Assembly: GCF_900187425.1 (NCBI RefSeq)
Contig: NZ_FYDJ01000009.1
Coordinates: forward strand, 1-64,000
Direction of reading: 5' to 3'
DNA: 64,000 nt
Source: Pseudomonas sp. Irchel s3h14
GTDB lineage: Bacteria > Pseudomonadota > Gammaproteobacteria > Pseudomonadales > Pseudomonadaceae
Shown: in pieces, positions 8,518 to 17,126 of the stretch
Layout of the letters: each line of letters begins with the position of its first letter
Numbering within the stretch: position 1 is the stretch's first letter
The notes under the pieces: generated by a model
Databases searched by the model: none
What the model saw: only the letters and a program-made list of their open reading frames with translations
Told to the model about the DNA's origin: nothing
Translations under genes and position numbers: made by a program

Positions 8518-9744
8518 CTATCCTTTTACGCACACCACCTGACGCAAGGTGTGCAGCACTTCCACCAGCTCGCGCTGGGCGTGCATGACGTGGTCGATGT
8601 CCTTGTAGGCCATCGGAATCTCATCGATGACAGCCGCATCCTTGCGGCACTCCACGTGGGCGGTGGCACGGATCTGGTCTTCGACGGTGAACAGGCTTTT
8701 CGCTTTGGTACGACTCATGGTGCGACCGGCGCCGTGGCTGCAGGAGCAGAATGAATCCTCGTTACCCAGCCCGCGGACGATGAAGCTTTTGGCGCCCATC
8801 GATCCCGGAATAATCCCCAACTCGCCCTTCTTGGCCGACACCGCGCCTTTGCGGGTGACCAGAATTTCCTCACCAAAATGTCGCTCTTTCTGCACGTAGT
8901 TGTGGTGGCAGTTCACCGCTTCCAGCGCCACCTCAAAGGGCTTGCTGATCACTTTTCGGGTCGCCTGAATCACCGCTTGCATCATCAACGCACGGTTCTG
9001 CCTGGCGAAGTCCTGGGCCCAGCCGACCGCTTCGACGTAGTCATTGAAGTGCCGGCTGCCCTCTTTAAAGTAAGCCAGGTCACGGTCCGGCAGATTGGCG
9101 AGGTGCTGACGCATATCCGCCTGGGCCATTTGAATGAACAGGTTGCCGATAGCGTTGCCAACACCACGGGAACCGCTGTGCAGCATGAACCAGACCCGGT
9201 TGGTTTCATCCAGGCACACCTCGATGAAGTGGTTCCCGCTGCCCAGCGTGCCCAAGTGCCCACGGTTATTGGTGTTGGCGAGTTTCGGGTACTTGTCGGT
9301 GATCGCCTTGAACCGCGGGTCCAGTGCCGCCCAGGCCCGGTCCGCCTGATGCGGAACGCTGTCCCAGGCGCCCTTGTCCCGACCGCCGCGGCCCCCGGTG
9401 CGGCCATGGGGCACCGCTTTCTCGATCGCGCAACGCAAGCCATGCAGGTTGTCCGGCAAATCGCTGGCGGTCAGCGACGTGCATGCCGCGATCATGCCGC
9501 AACCAATATCCACCCCAACAGCGGCCGGGATGATCGCACCGACTGTGGGAATCACACTGCCGATGGTCGAGCCCTTGCCCAGGTGAACATCAGGCATCAC
9601 CGCCAGATGCTTGAAGATGAACGGCATCCTGGCGGTGTTCATCAATTGTTGTCTGGCTTCGTTTTCTACCGGAACGCCCTCGGTCCAGAGCTTGATCGGT
9701 TTGCCGTTGGCGACTTCCAGCAGTTGGTAAGTATGTGCTTGCAT
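8518..9744 (-). CDS. rtcB: RNA-splicing ligase RtcB
   Basis: A 408-residue GTP- and Mn-dependent RNA ligase that joins 3'-phosphate (or 2',3'-cyclic phosphate) and 5'-OH ends. Family signatures are GVDIGCGM (metal-binding Cys), GNHFIEV, HSGSRGVGN, HHNYV and CSHGAGRTMSR, the last holding the histidine that is guanylylated. The length is that of the canonical enzyme. ATG at 9744 opens a full-length match. A 5-bp GCCGA/TCGGC hairpin at 9766-9779 lies about 20 bases before the start and could affect ribosome access. It is preceded by a structured non-coding interval and rsr. Confidence 0.97.
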   Translation of the reverse strand: MQAHTYQLLEVANGKPIKLWTEGVPVENEARQQLMNTARMPFIFKHLAVMPDVHLGKGSTIGSVIPTVGAIIPAAVGVDIGCGMIAACTSLTASDLPDNLHGLRCAIEKAVPHGRTGGRGGRDKGAWDSVPHQADRAWAALDPRFKAITDKYPKLANTNNRGHLGTLGSGNHFIEVCLDETNRVWFMLHSGSRGVGNAIGNLFIQMAQADMRQHLANLPDRDLAYFKEGSRHFNDYVEAVGWAQDFARQNRALMMQAVIQATRKVISKPFEVALEAVNCHHNYVQKERHFGEEILVTRKGAVSAKKGELGIIPGSMGAKSFIVRGLGNEDSFCSCSHGAGRTMSRTKAKSLFTVEDQIRATAHVECRKDAAVIDEIPMAYKDIDHVMHAQRELVEVLHTLRQVVCVKG

Positions 9745-9834
9745 GATTTCGATTCTTTTCTATTGGCCGATTGTTCGGCGTTGTTCTGTGGTTTCTCCGG
9801 CACTCACCGGGCAAATCCAAAAAGGTGGCACGAC

Positions 9835-9985
9835 AAAAATGAGTGACTGTTGCGCGTTGCCGCGCTCCGGGGTTAACCGGTCTTAGGATGTACAGCCACT
9901 CGGCATTCGTGCCTTTCACAGGCGCTGACAAGGGTTTGATGAGACGTCGTTGATGTAGTCCCATCGGCATTCAGCGCCGGTAAAA
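9835..9985 (-). ncRNA. Candidate structured RNA (Y RNA/YrlA-like) between rsr and rtcB
   Basis: A 263-base gap separates rsr from rtcB, and its middle is densely structured on the minus strand. Domain 1: 8-bp stem GGCGCTGA/TCAGCGCC (9971-9978 with 9921-9928) enclosing an 8-bp stem GATGGGAC/GTCTCATC. Then GGCA-CGAA-TGCC. Domain 2: a 10-bp closing stem GAGTGGCTGT/ACAGTCACTC (9892-9901 with 9841-9850) enclosing CCGG/CCGG (9867-9880) and a 5-bp stem with tetraloop (9852-9865), a multi-branched layout reminiscent of tRNA. In Salmonella and others, Ro-binding Y RNAs with tRNA-like modules are encoded exactly between rsr and rtcBA. The ends are approximate and no sequence homology was tested. Confidence 0.55.
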
Positions 9986-10007
9986 AATCAATTCTCTGTG
10001 CGATCGA

Positions 10008-11558
10008 TCAAAGCTCCATGGCCTCGATCGCTTTTACCCAATGTTGCGCACCATAGTGGCCGGCGGTGAACTGTGCGATCACGTCGAACACCGAGTCGCT
10101 GAAACCGCCGACATTCAAGATGTCTTCACGGTCTGGCGCCTGGGTCCAGAAGCCGGGTTGCATATCAATGCACACCAGTCGCGCCTTCGGGTTGACCTGT
10201 TTGATCCGCTCCCATTGGCGCATCGTTTCGGTTGCACCACGGCGCCGCGCATCCATCCAGGATTCGTTGTCCGAGACCATGATCAGCGTATCGACCTTGG
10301 CCCTGGCGTTCGCCAGTTTCTCCAGCGGCGCGGAACAGCTTGTCCCGCCGCCACCGATGGCGGCCAACTTCTCGGCATTGCTCATCACGCTGTCGCGAGG
10401 GTTGAGCTGAATATCCACCACCTGCATTTCAAACGGCATCACCCGAGCGGCCGGCTGCTTGCGCAGTACGGCAGCGGCCAGCAGCGCAGCAACATCAATA
10501 CAGCGTACCGCTGTGGTCGCCCCCTGACGATAACCGGTCACCGGACTGTGCATTGATCCCGAAACATCCGGGCAAACAATCACCGAACCTTGCAGCGCCG
10601 GCACGTTGGCCAACGACATTTCCAGTGCATCCTGCAACGCTTCTCGCACCACCTGCGGCACCTCATCACCGGTCATTCGGTAGGCCGCGAGCAACTGATA
10701 GGGATAAACCCGCGCCTTGGCCACCGCGTCGGCATCCGCCAGACGTGCCGCCACATACTCGGCGCAACCCGGTACCTGAAACGCACCGTGACGCGCCAGG
10801 GTGTTGAGGTTCATACGCAGCGCCTGCCAGCCCATGCTCCGGGCTTGAGTCGCCCATTGCTCCTTGGTCAGCGTCTCGTTGCCCAGCAACTGGAACGGTA
10901 CCTGCGGCACTTCCTGGCTGGCCCCGCTGCGAAAGGCCAACAACGAGCGTGTCAGTTCAGGCAGTGCCTGAACATCCACCGGTTTACCGATCAACCAGGC
11001 GAAAAACGCTTCACGCCAGGCTTCGGTGGGTTTTGGGTGAACCATCTTCACCACATCCGCCAACGATGGCTGGTTACCGATCGATGCCTGTAGCAGTTGG
11101 CGCTCGCTGGCGTTGTTCAACCAGTTTTGTACCAGCCGTTTTGGCTGCGAACCGAGTGACTTACGCCCTGTTACTCCGCTGCGCAGAATCTGTACGAAAT
11201 TGCGCAGCATCTTGCCGCTGTCCACCACCTGTTCGAACAGCGCTGGTACCAGCGCTGAGCGCTGTGCGGTCAGGGCTGCGAGCATCAAGGCCGGCATGTC
11301 TTTCATGTGACCTTTTTTACGAGCGTAAAGGGCGGCCTTGGCGACGTAGAGGCTGTCCAGCTCGGCCACGAGTTGCAACACGTTATCCAGCTGGCTTTCG
11401 GCCGAAGCGTAAAAGGTCTGGTTCAGGCAACCGGTCGCTGCCAGTTGGGCCAGCTGATGTTTGGCTGTGTAGGCATAAGCCGGTGCCTGAGCCGCATTCA
11501 GCGAGTCGCATGCCGGCAGTGCTGCCTGTTGGGTGTTGAACAGCTTGATGTTGGCCAT
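10008..11558 (-). CDS. rsr: TROVE-domain Ro60-like RNA-binding protein (Rsr)
   Basis: A 516-residue bacterial homologue of the Ro60 autoantigen. The N-terminal two thirds is the helical TROVE ring that binds Y RNA and misfolded RNA. The C-terminal third is a von Willebrand A domain with an intact metal site, DVSGSM at residues 331-336 (D331, S333, S335). In other bacteria Rsr works with exoribonucleases in stress-time RNA decay and rRNA maturation. It is the first gene of the rtc operon, about 30 bases after the predicted sigma-54 transcription start, and is divergent from rtcR. Confidence 0.92.
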   Translation of the reverse strand: MANIKLFNTQQAALPACDSLNAAQAPAYAYTAKHQLAQLAATGCLNQTFYASAESQLDNVLQLVAELDSLYVAKAALYARKKGHMKDMPALMLAALTAQRSALVPALFEQVVDSGKMLRNFVQILRSGVTGRKSLGSQPKRLVQNWLNNASERQLLQASIGNQPSLADVVKMVHPKPTEAWREAFFAWLIGKPVDVQALPELTRSLLAFRSGASQEVPQVPFQLLGNETLTKEQWATQARSMGWQALRMNLNTLARHGAFQVPGCAEYVAARLADADAVAKARVYPYQLLAAYRMTGDEVPQVVREALQDALEMSLANVPALQGSVIVCPDVSGSMHSPVTGYRQGATTAVRCIDVAALLAAAVLRKQPAARVMPFEMQVVDIQLNPRDSVMSNAEKLAAIGGGGTSCSAPLEKLANARAKVDTLIMVSDNESWMDARRRGATETMRQWERIKQVNPKARLVCIDMQPGFWTQAPDREDILNVGGFSDSVFDVIAQFTAGHYGAQHWVKAIEAMEL

Positions 11559-11600
11559 CGTGGCGTCTCGCTTTGTTGTCTTGTTCGTTGCCAGAGGTAT

Positions 11601-11616
11601 TGCAGTCGACGTGCCA
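11601..11616 (-). promoter_or_regulatory. Sigma-54 promoter of the rsr-rtc operon
   Basis: The minus strand reads TGGCACGTCGACTGCA, a near-perfect sigma-54 -24/-12 element with a single mismatch to TGGCACG-N4-TTGCW (C for T at position 12). Transcription should start near 11590, about 30 bases before the rsr ATG. The only activator that fits is RtcR, encoded divergently. Confidence 0.88.
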
Positions 11617-11763
11617 GTTTTGTTTTTTCAAACGAAAAACTTTATATCTCATTGCTTTATAAGCATTTTATTTTCTAACAGTAAATTTTATCGATCCAAA
11701 TCGAGACATACCGCTAGATGATTATCTATCCTTGCCTATCGCTATTTATCTTTTGGTATAAAC
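11617..11763. promoter_or_regulatory. AT-rich rsr/rtcR divergent control region
   Basis: An unusually AT-rich stretch for this GC-rich chromosome, upstream of both rtcR and the sigma-54 promoter. It holds an inverted repeat TAGAT-GATT-ATCTA at 11715-11728 and further CTATC/TATC repeats at 11724-11750. This is where an enhancer-like RtcR binding site would be expected, 100-140 bases from the sigma-54 promoter. The site itself is not proven. Confidence 0.4.
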
Positions 11764-13362
11764 ATGTCAGGCAAACGCACGGTCGCCATCGGTTTTATCG
11801 GTTCCACCCTCGACCGAGTCGGCAAGGGCGCCAATCGCTGGGGTCATTGGCGACCGACTGTTGGCCTGTGCCAGCAACAGGATGTATTGATCCATCGACT
11901 GGAGTTGATCCACGGCGTTGACGCTCGAGACGTCAGCCTGGCGGAGCGCGTGCGTGAAGATATCCGCCAGGTCTCGCCGGAAACCGAAGTGCACCTGCAT
12001 CCGATGCCACTGCGTAACCCGTGGGATTTCGAAGAGGTGTACGCAGCGCTGCACGATTTCACTACGGCCTACAGCTTCGACACCGAACACGAGGACTACC
12101 TGGTCCACATCACCACAGGGACCCACGTGGCGCAGATTTGCTGGTTTCTGCTCACAGAAGCACGCTACCTGCCGGCGCGACTGATCCAGACCTCCCCCGC
12201 TCGTCAGCTGGAGGAGCAAGAGCGCGCCATCGGCACCCATGCCCTGATCGACCTCGACCTGTCGCGCTACGACCGCATTGCCACGCGGTTCGCCCATAAA
12301 CGCCTGGAAGGCCTGGCCTTCCTCAAGTCCGGGATCGCCACCCGTAACGCTGCGTTCAACCGCTCCATCGAGCAGATCGAGCGCGTGGCGGTGCGCTCAC
12401 GAGCGCCCATGCTGTTGATCGGCCCGACCGGCGCCGGCAAATCCTTTCTGGCCCGGCGCATCTATGAGCTCAAGCGCAGTCGCCATCAGATGCAGGGCCG
12501 CTTTGTCGAAGTGAACTGCGCCACTTTGCGCGGTGACGGCGCCATGTCGACCCTCTTCGGCCACATCAAGGGCGCTTTCACCGGCGCACAAAACGCCCGC
12601 GACGGCCTGCTGCGAGCGGCCGATGGAGGCATGCTGTTTCTCGATGAAATTGGTGAGCTGGGCGCGGATGAGCAAGCGATGCTGCTCAAGGCCATTGAAG
12701 AAAAACGGTTCTTCCCTTTGGGATCGGACAAGGAAGTGGAAAGCGACTTCCTGATCATCGCCGGTACCCACCGGGACCTGCGTAGCCGAGTGGCCGAAGG
12801 GCTGTTTCGCGAAGATTTGTATGCGCGGATCAACCTGTGGACGTTCGACCTGCCCGGCCTGGCCGGTCGACGCGAAGACATCGAGCCGAATATCGATTTC
12901 GAGCTCGAGCGCCATGCCCGGGAACAAGGTCAAATGGCGCGCTTCAACCTCGAAGCGCGGCGTCGTTATCTGGCATTTGCCAGCTCCAGTGAAGCGGCCT
13001 GGCTGGGCAACTTCCGAGAGCTGTCGGCCTCCATCACCCGCATGGCGACATTGGCCGACAGCGGGCGAATCGATGAAGCCCAGGTCGAGGAGGAAATTGA
13101 TCGCCTGCGCTATGCCTGGGGCCTGGCTCAGCCAGACGACGGACTGAACAGGTTACTCGGTGAAAACGTCGAGATGGACCTGTTCGATCGCCTGCAACTC
13201 AAAGCCGTACTCGACGTATGCCGGCAGGCGGATAGCCTGTCCGATGCCGGGCGACGCCTGTTTGGCGTATCACGCCAGGCTAAAGCACAGCCCAATGATG
13301 CTGACCGGCTGCGCAAATACCTGGCGCGCTTCGCCCTCGACTGGAAGCAGGTGTCAGGTTGA
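11764..13362 (+). CDS. rtcR: RtcR, CARF-domain sigma-54 activator of RNA repair
   Basis: A 532-residue bacterial enhancer-binding protein. The N-terminal 180 residues are the RtcR-type CARF domain, a Rossmann-like ligand sensor expected to hold the protein inactive until it binds an RNA-derived ligand. The central AAA+ domain carries the Walker A GPTGAGKS (residues 220-227), the sigma-54 contact loop GAFTGA (270-275) and Walker B LFLDEIGEL. A C-terminal winged or helix-turn-helix region binds DNA. It is divergent from rsr, whose promoter has a sigma-54 element, so it should activate rsr-rtcB-HEAT-NTase-rtcA. Confidence in the assignment is high. Confidence 0.96.
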   Translation: MSGKRTVAIGFIGSTLDRVGKGANRWGHWRPTVGLCQQQDVLIHRLELIHGVDARDVSLAERVREDIRQVSPETEVHLHPMPLRNPWDFEEVYAALHDFTTAYSFDTEHEDYLVHITTGTHVAQICWFLLTEARYLPARLIQTSPARQLEEQERAIGTHALIDLDLSRYDRIATRFAHKRLEGLAFLKSGIATRNAAFNRSIEQIERVAVRSRAPMLLIGPTGAGKSFLARRIYELKRSRHQMQGRFVEVNCATLRGDGAMSTLFGHIKGAFTGAQNARDGLLRAADGGMLFLDEIGELGADEQAMLLKAIEEKRFFPLGSDKEVESDFLIIAGTHRDLRSRVAEGLFREDLYARINLWTFDLPGLAGRREDIEPNIDFELERHAREQGQMARFNLEARRRYLAFASSSEAAWLGNFRELSASITRMATLADSGRIDEAQVEEEIDRLRYAWGLAQPDDGLNRLLGENVEMDLFDRLQLKAVLDVCRQADSLSDAGRRLFGVSRQAKAQPNDADRLRKYLARFALDWKQVSG

Positions 13363-13402
13363 CGCCGCCCCCGCAAACCCTCGGATTCAAGCCCTGCCCA
13401 TT

Positions 13403-13618
13403 TCAGAGCTTGGCGATCGAGACTTCGGTGGATTTGACGAAGGCAATCACCTCGCTCCCCACTTTCAATTCAAGATCGCGCACTGAACGGGTGGTGATCA
13501 CCGAAGTGACAATGCCGGAGGCGGTTTGCACATCGATTTCGGAGACCACTTCACCTGTCACAATTTCCTTGATGACACCCTTGAACTGGTTGCGGACGTT
13601 GATCGCTTTGATGGTCAT
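13403..13618 (-). CDS. Molbindin-type TOBE-domain protein
   Basis: A 71-residue single TOBE/Mop domain (MTIKAINVRNQFKGVIKEIV start; SVITTRSVRDLELKVGSEVIAFVKSTEV end). Small proteins of this kind bind molybdate or tungstate oligomerically in the cytoplasm and buffer the metal. The length is typical of molbindins. It ends convergently with rtcR and lies about 135 bases downstream of the porin gene on the same strand. No molybdenum transporter is next to it; molybdate use would fit nitrate assimilation, but the link is only contextual. Confidence 0.9.
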   Translation of the reverse strand: MTIKAINVRNQFKGVIKEIVTGEVVSEIDVQTASGIVTSVITTRSVRDLELKVGSEVIAFVKSTEVSIAKL

Positions 13619-13754
13619 GATGAGGCTTCCTGTCTGATGTCGAATACATCCGCACGGATGTGCAGGCCTTCAAAATGCACGCCCTAGACTAATATTAAAA
13701 GGAATAAATATCGATTTGCTTATTCCCTAATGGAATATAAAGTCCGCCAAGTAT

Positions 13755-15029
13755 TTACCACAGCGCCAGGGTATAGCTGACGATCAGGCGATTCTCATCC
13801 AGGTCATTACCGAAGTTCGAGCGCACTGACGCGTTGCGCCATTTGAGGCCGAGCCCTTTCAACGAACCGTCCTGCACCACGTAAGCGATATCGGTGTTGC
13901 GCTCCCATTCCTTGCCTTCACCCGGCGCAGTGCGTTGCACATTGTCGCCAGAGATGTAGCGCGTCATGAAGGTCAACCCCGGCACACCGAGGGCGACAAA
14001 GTTGTAGTCGTAGCGCGCTTGCCAGGAATGTTCGTCGATGTTGGCGAAGTCACCGATCTGCACGAAGTTGACCAGGTACGGATCGCTGCGCCCGATATAC
14101 GGAAACGGATCGTCGCCGCTCATGCGCTGATAGCCAAAGCCCAACGCATGGCCGCCCAGGCTATAGGTGAACATCGCACCGAAGGCCTGGTTATCGATAT
14201 CTCGAAAGTTGCCGTCTTCGGTACTGCGCGCATAGCGCACGTCGCTCTTGAGCGATTGGCCGGCGCCCAGGTCCAGCGCGTGCACAAGCCCGAGGAAATT
14301 TTGCTGGTAGATGTTTTCCAGCTGGCCGTAGCGGTATTGGGTCGTCAGGTTCGGCAACCATTGATAGTCAGCCCCGGCAAACTGAAACTTGTCACTCCGC
14401 CCGCCAATGCGGTTGGCGGTCATGTCTTGATAGTCGGTGGAGTCGACAAAATTGATCTGCGTGAGTTGACCGCCCGTGAGCTTCAAACGATCGATTTCCT
14501 GCACATTCACCAGCCCACCCTTGAACGTGCTCGGCAACAGGCGGGTATCGTTGGAACTCACCACCGGGTCCTTGATCTGCAACGTCCCGAATTTCAGGGT
14601 GCTGTTGGACACGCGCATTTTCGCTGTCAGGCCTAACTCGCCATAGCGATCCTGCGAGCCGCCGGACCTATCCGGCGGCAACAGATTAGTCCCCGCCGTA
14701 CCGCCACCGGAGTCCAGCTTGAAACCGGCCATGCCCAAAACATCCAGGCCAAACCCCAACATGCCAGCGGTGTAACCCGACTCCATCCGCAACAGAAAAC
14801 CCTGCGCCCATTCCTCGGCCTTGTCGCGCGAACCGTCCTGGCGAAAATCACGGTTGAAGTAGAAGTTGCGCGCTTCCAGGCTGCCTTTACTGTCCGCGAC
14901 GAAATCCGCCTGAGCGGTCGGTGCACAGAGCAGACTCAGGCCGAGCAATGTGCCAACCGGGGCACCCCCATTGAATGGGCGGGTGCGACCCGCTTTTGAA
15001 GGCACGTGGACAGTCATGATTTTTCCCAT
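13755..15029 (-). CDS. OprD-family outer membrane porin
   Basis: A 424-residue substrate-specific outer membrane porin of the OprD/OccD-OccK family. A signal peptide with a late hydrophobic stretch (about residues 25-41) ends in APTAQA before DFVADSKGSLEARNFYFNRD, the usual mature start, and the protein ends with the aromatic-terminated beta strand ENRLIVSYTLALW typical of outer membrane proteins. I chose the ATG at 15029, which has AGGAA seven bases upstream; a longer open frame to 15239 has no supporting site. It is divergent from a LysR regulator that probably controls it. The substrate, likely a carboxylate, cannot be told. Confidence 0.9.
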   Translation of the reverse strand: MGKIMTVHVPSKAGRTRPFNGGAPVGTLLGLSLLCAPTAQADFVADSKGSLEARNFYFNRDFRQDGSRDKAEEWAQGFLLRMESGYTAGMLGFGLDVLGMAGFKLDSGGGTAGTNLLPPDRSGGSQDRYGELGLTAKMRVSNSTLKFGTLQIKDPVVSSNDTRLLPSTFKGGLVNVQEIDRLKLTGGQLTQINFVDSTDYQDMTANRIGGRSDKFQFAGADYQWLPNLTTQYRYGQLENIYQQNFLGLVHALDLGAGQSLKSDVRYARSTEDGNFRDIDNQAFGAMFTYSLGGHALGFGYQRMSGDDPFPYIGRSDPYLVNFVQIGDFANIDEHSWQARYDYNFVALGVPGLTFMTRYISGDNVQRTAPGEGKEWERNTDIAYVVQDGSLKGLGLKWRNASVRSNFGNDLDENRLIVSYTLALW

Positions 15030-15283
15030 GGAAGAGGTTCCTGCGGCAGCAAGCGAAGATGACGGACACGCCTCATTGTTTTTTTGTGAAGGCGTTGTCG
15101 TGGGGAGCGGACGCAGCGACCTGCGTCGTGGAGCGGATTCTTCGTGTCGGGGCAGAACGGCGTCAAACGGGAAAAAGACGAGGTTATGCATAAGAAAATT
15201 TGATGCCCTCGATGGCGAACTCTGGAGTAACAATTGCAATTCGCCCCTTCATTACAAGAGCCATAAGCGCCAAGGGAACCGCC

Positions 15284-16231
15284 ATGAACCTCAAATTCCT
15301 CGAAACCTTCGTCTGGGTCGCCCGCCTGCAAAGCTTCAGCCTGACCGCCGAGAAAATGTTCAGCACTCAGGCAGCGATCTCCAGCCGGATCGCCGCGCTG
15401 GAAGATGAGTTGGGCTTGCGCCTGTTCGTGCGCGATTCACGCGGGGTGTCGCTGACGCCCGAAGGTCTCAAGGTGCTCGACTACGCCGAGCAGATGCTTG
15501 AGGTTCAGCGCGCACTGAAACACTCGCTGGACAACACCAGTCCGCAGCAGGGGCTGGTGCGCATCGGCGTGATGGATACGGTGATTCACACCTGGCTCAG
15601 CCCGTTTATGTCGACCCTGATGCAGACCTTCCCCGCCGTCGAAATCGAGATCACTGCCGACGCCGCGCGCAATCTCTGCGAGCAGTTGAAAAAGGGCTAT
15701 CTGGACATCGTTTTCCAGACTGACCTGATCCGCCACGAAAGCGTGCGTAACCTCGAACTGGCGCACTACCCCATGCACTGGATCGCCGCCAGCAACTCAA
15801 TCTATGCCCGGCCTTATGCCTCGCTCACCGAGATGGCCGGCGAGCGCATCATCACCTTCGTCAAACACTCACGACCGCATCAGGATGTGCTCAACCTGTT
15901 GCACGCCCATGGCATCGGCGCTCCGCGCGTCAGTTGCGTCAACTCGGTGTCGGCCATGACCCGGCTGATTCGTGACGGCTTCGGCATCGGAGCCTTGCCG
16001 GCGGCACTGGTGGCCAAACCCCTGACCAGCGGCGAACTGATCCAGCTGGATCCCGGCACCCGCTTGCCGCAACTGGATGTCGTGGCCTCGTGGCGCGCTG
16101 GGGTCGGGCTGGAACTGATCGAGAACATCGTCGAGATGAGTCGCCAGGTGGTCTGCCAATACGCTGCGGATGTCGGTCCGTTACTCATGGTGGCGGCTCC
16201 GGGCCTCGACAGCCGACTGCCCCCTGAATAA
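15284..16231 (+). CDS. LysR-family transcriptional regulator
   Basis: A 315-residue LysR-type regulator: winged helix-turn-helix at residues 1-65 (FLETFVWVARLQSFSLTAEKMF, QAAISSRIAALEDELGLRLF), then a two-lobed substrate-binding domain. The start at 15284 follows AAGGGA at a good distance; the longer open frame from 15200 is unsupported. It is divergent from the OprD porin (254-base shared control region) and followed by a DUF1445 protein, so it probably governs uptake and metabolism of one carboxylate-type compound. The ligand is unknown. Confidence 0.92.
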   Translation: MNLKFLETFVWVARLQSFSLTAEKMFSTQAAISSRIAALEDELGLRLFVRDSRGVSLTPEGLKVLDYAEQMLEVQRALKHSLDNTSPQQGLVRIGVMDTVIHTWLSPFMSTLMQTFPAVEIEITADAARNLCEQLKKGYLDIVFQTDLIRHESVRNLELAHYPMHWIAASNSIYARPYASLTEMAGERIITFVKHSRPHQDVLNLLHAHGIGAPRVSCVNSVSAMTRLIRDGFGIGALPAALVAKPLTSGELIQLDPGTRLPQLDVVASWRAGVGLELIENIVEMSRQVVCQYAADVGPLLMVAAPGLDSRLPPE

Positions 16232-16319
16232 CTTTTAGTTGTCTGGGGGCAACAACATTCCTTGTTGGACGGCATCACCGCGGTTTTCTAAAAAGGGTCA
16301 ACGAACCTGCCGAGATGCC

Positions 16320-17126
16320 ATGATGAATCAGCCCGCCCCGTCCTTCGAACAACTGCAGCGCAGCACCCCTTTCGCCCTGCGCCAAAGCATCGCCGCCGGG
16401 CACTATCAGGGTCACACCAGCGGCCTGGGCCAAGGCCGGGTGCAAGCCAATATCGTGATTCTGCCCAGTGATTGGGCCAACGAGTTCCTCAGGTATTGCA
16501 CCCTCAATCGTCAAGCCTGCCCGTTGCTCGACATTACCGAACCGGGCGATCCGTACTTCCGCAATCTCGGGACAGCCATTGATATTCGCCACGATGTGCC
16601 CCGATACAGGGTCTATCGCGATGGCGAACTGAGCGATGAACCGCTGGATATCGAGCACCTTTGGCAGGATGACCTGGTGGCCTTCGCCATCGGCTGCTCG
16701 TTCTCCTTCGAACAACCGCTGCTGGATGCCGGCATCCCCCTCAAGCACATCGATCTGGGGCGCAATGTCGCCATGTACCAGACCAACATCGACACGCGCC
16801 CCACCGCTCGCCTCGGTGGCAAGCTGGTGGTGAGCATGCGGCCGATGAAAGCCGCTGCCGCCATCCAGGCCATTCAAATCACTGCGCGCATGCCCAACGT
16901 CCACGGCGCTCCCGTGCACATCGGCGATCCGTCGCTGATCGGTATCCACGCGCTCAACACCCCGGACTACGGCGATGCCGTCCCCATTGAAGCTGATGAA
17001 ATACCGGTGTTCTGGGCGTGCGGTGTGACGCCTCAATCGGTGGTGCAAGCTTCACGTCCGCCACTGTGCATCACCCATGCGCCCGGCTGCATGCTGGTGA
17101 CGGATTTGTACAACAGTGCTTTGTAA
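16320..17126 (+). CDS. DUF1445 putative hydro-lyase (D-glutamate cyclase-like)
   Basis: A 268-residue member of the DUF1445/putative hydro-lyase family, which includes the catalytic part of mammalian D-glutamate cyclase and enzymes often linked to amino-acid or oxoproline metabolism. Conserved segments are DIRHDVPRYRVYRDGEL, FAIGCSFSFEQPLLDAGIP and VFWACGVTPQSV, together with the ending THAPGCMLVTDLYN. The start is one of two adjacent ATG codons (16320 or 16323), and the ribosome binding site is weak. It lies 88 bases downstream of the LysR gene and may be co-transcribed with it. Confidence 0.82.
   Translation: MMNQPAPSFEQLQRSTPFALRQSIAAGHYQGHTSGLGQGRVQANIVILPSDWANEFLRYCTLNRQACPLLDITEPGDPYFRNLGTAIDIRHDVPRYRVYRDGELSDEPLDIEHLWQDDLVAFAIGCSFSFEQPLLDAGIPLKHIDLGRNVAMYQTNIDTRPTARLGGKLVVSMRPMKAAAAIQAIQITARMPNVHGAPVHIGDPSLIGIHALNTPDYGDAVPIEADEIPVFWACGVTPQSVVQASRPPLCITHAPGCMLVTDLYNSAL

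Noticed and set aside
9590..9970. 126-codon minus frame between rsr and rtcB
   Set aside because: It overlaps the start of rtcB in another frame and runs through the structured RNA candidate; no family resemblance.
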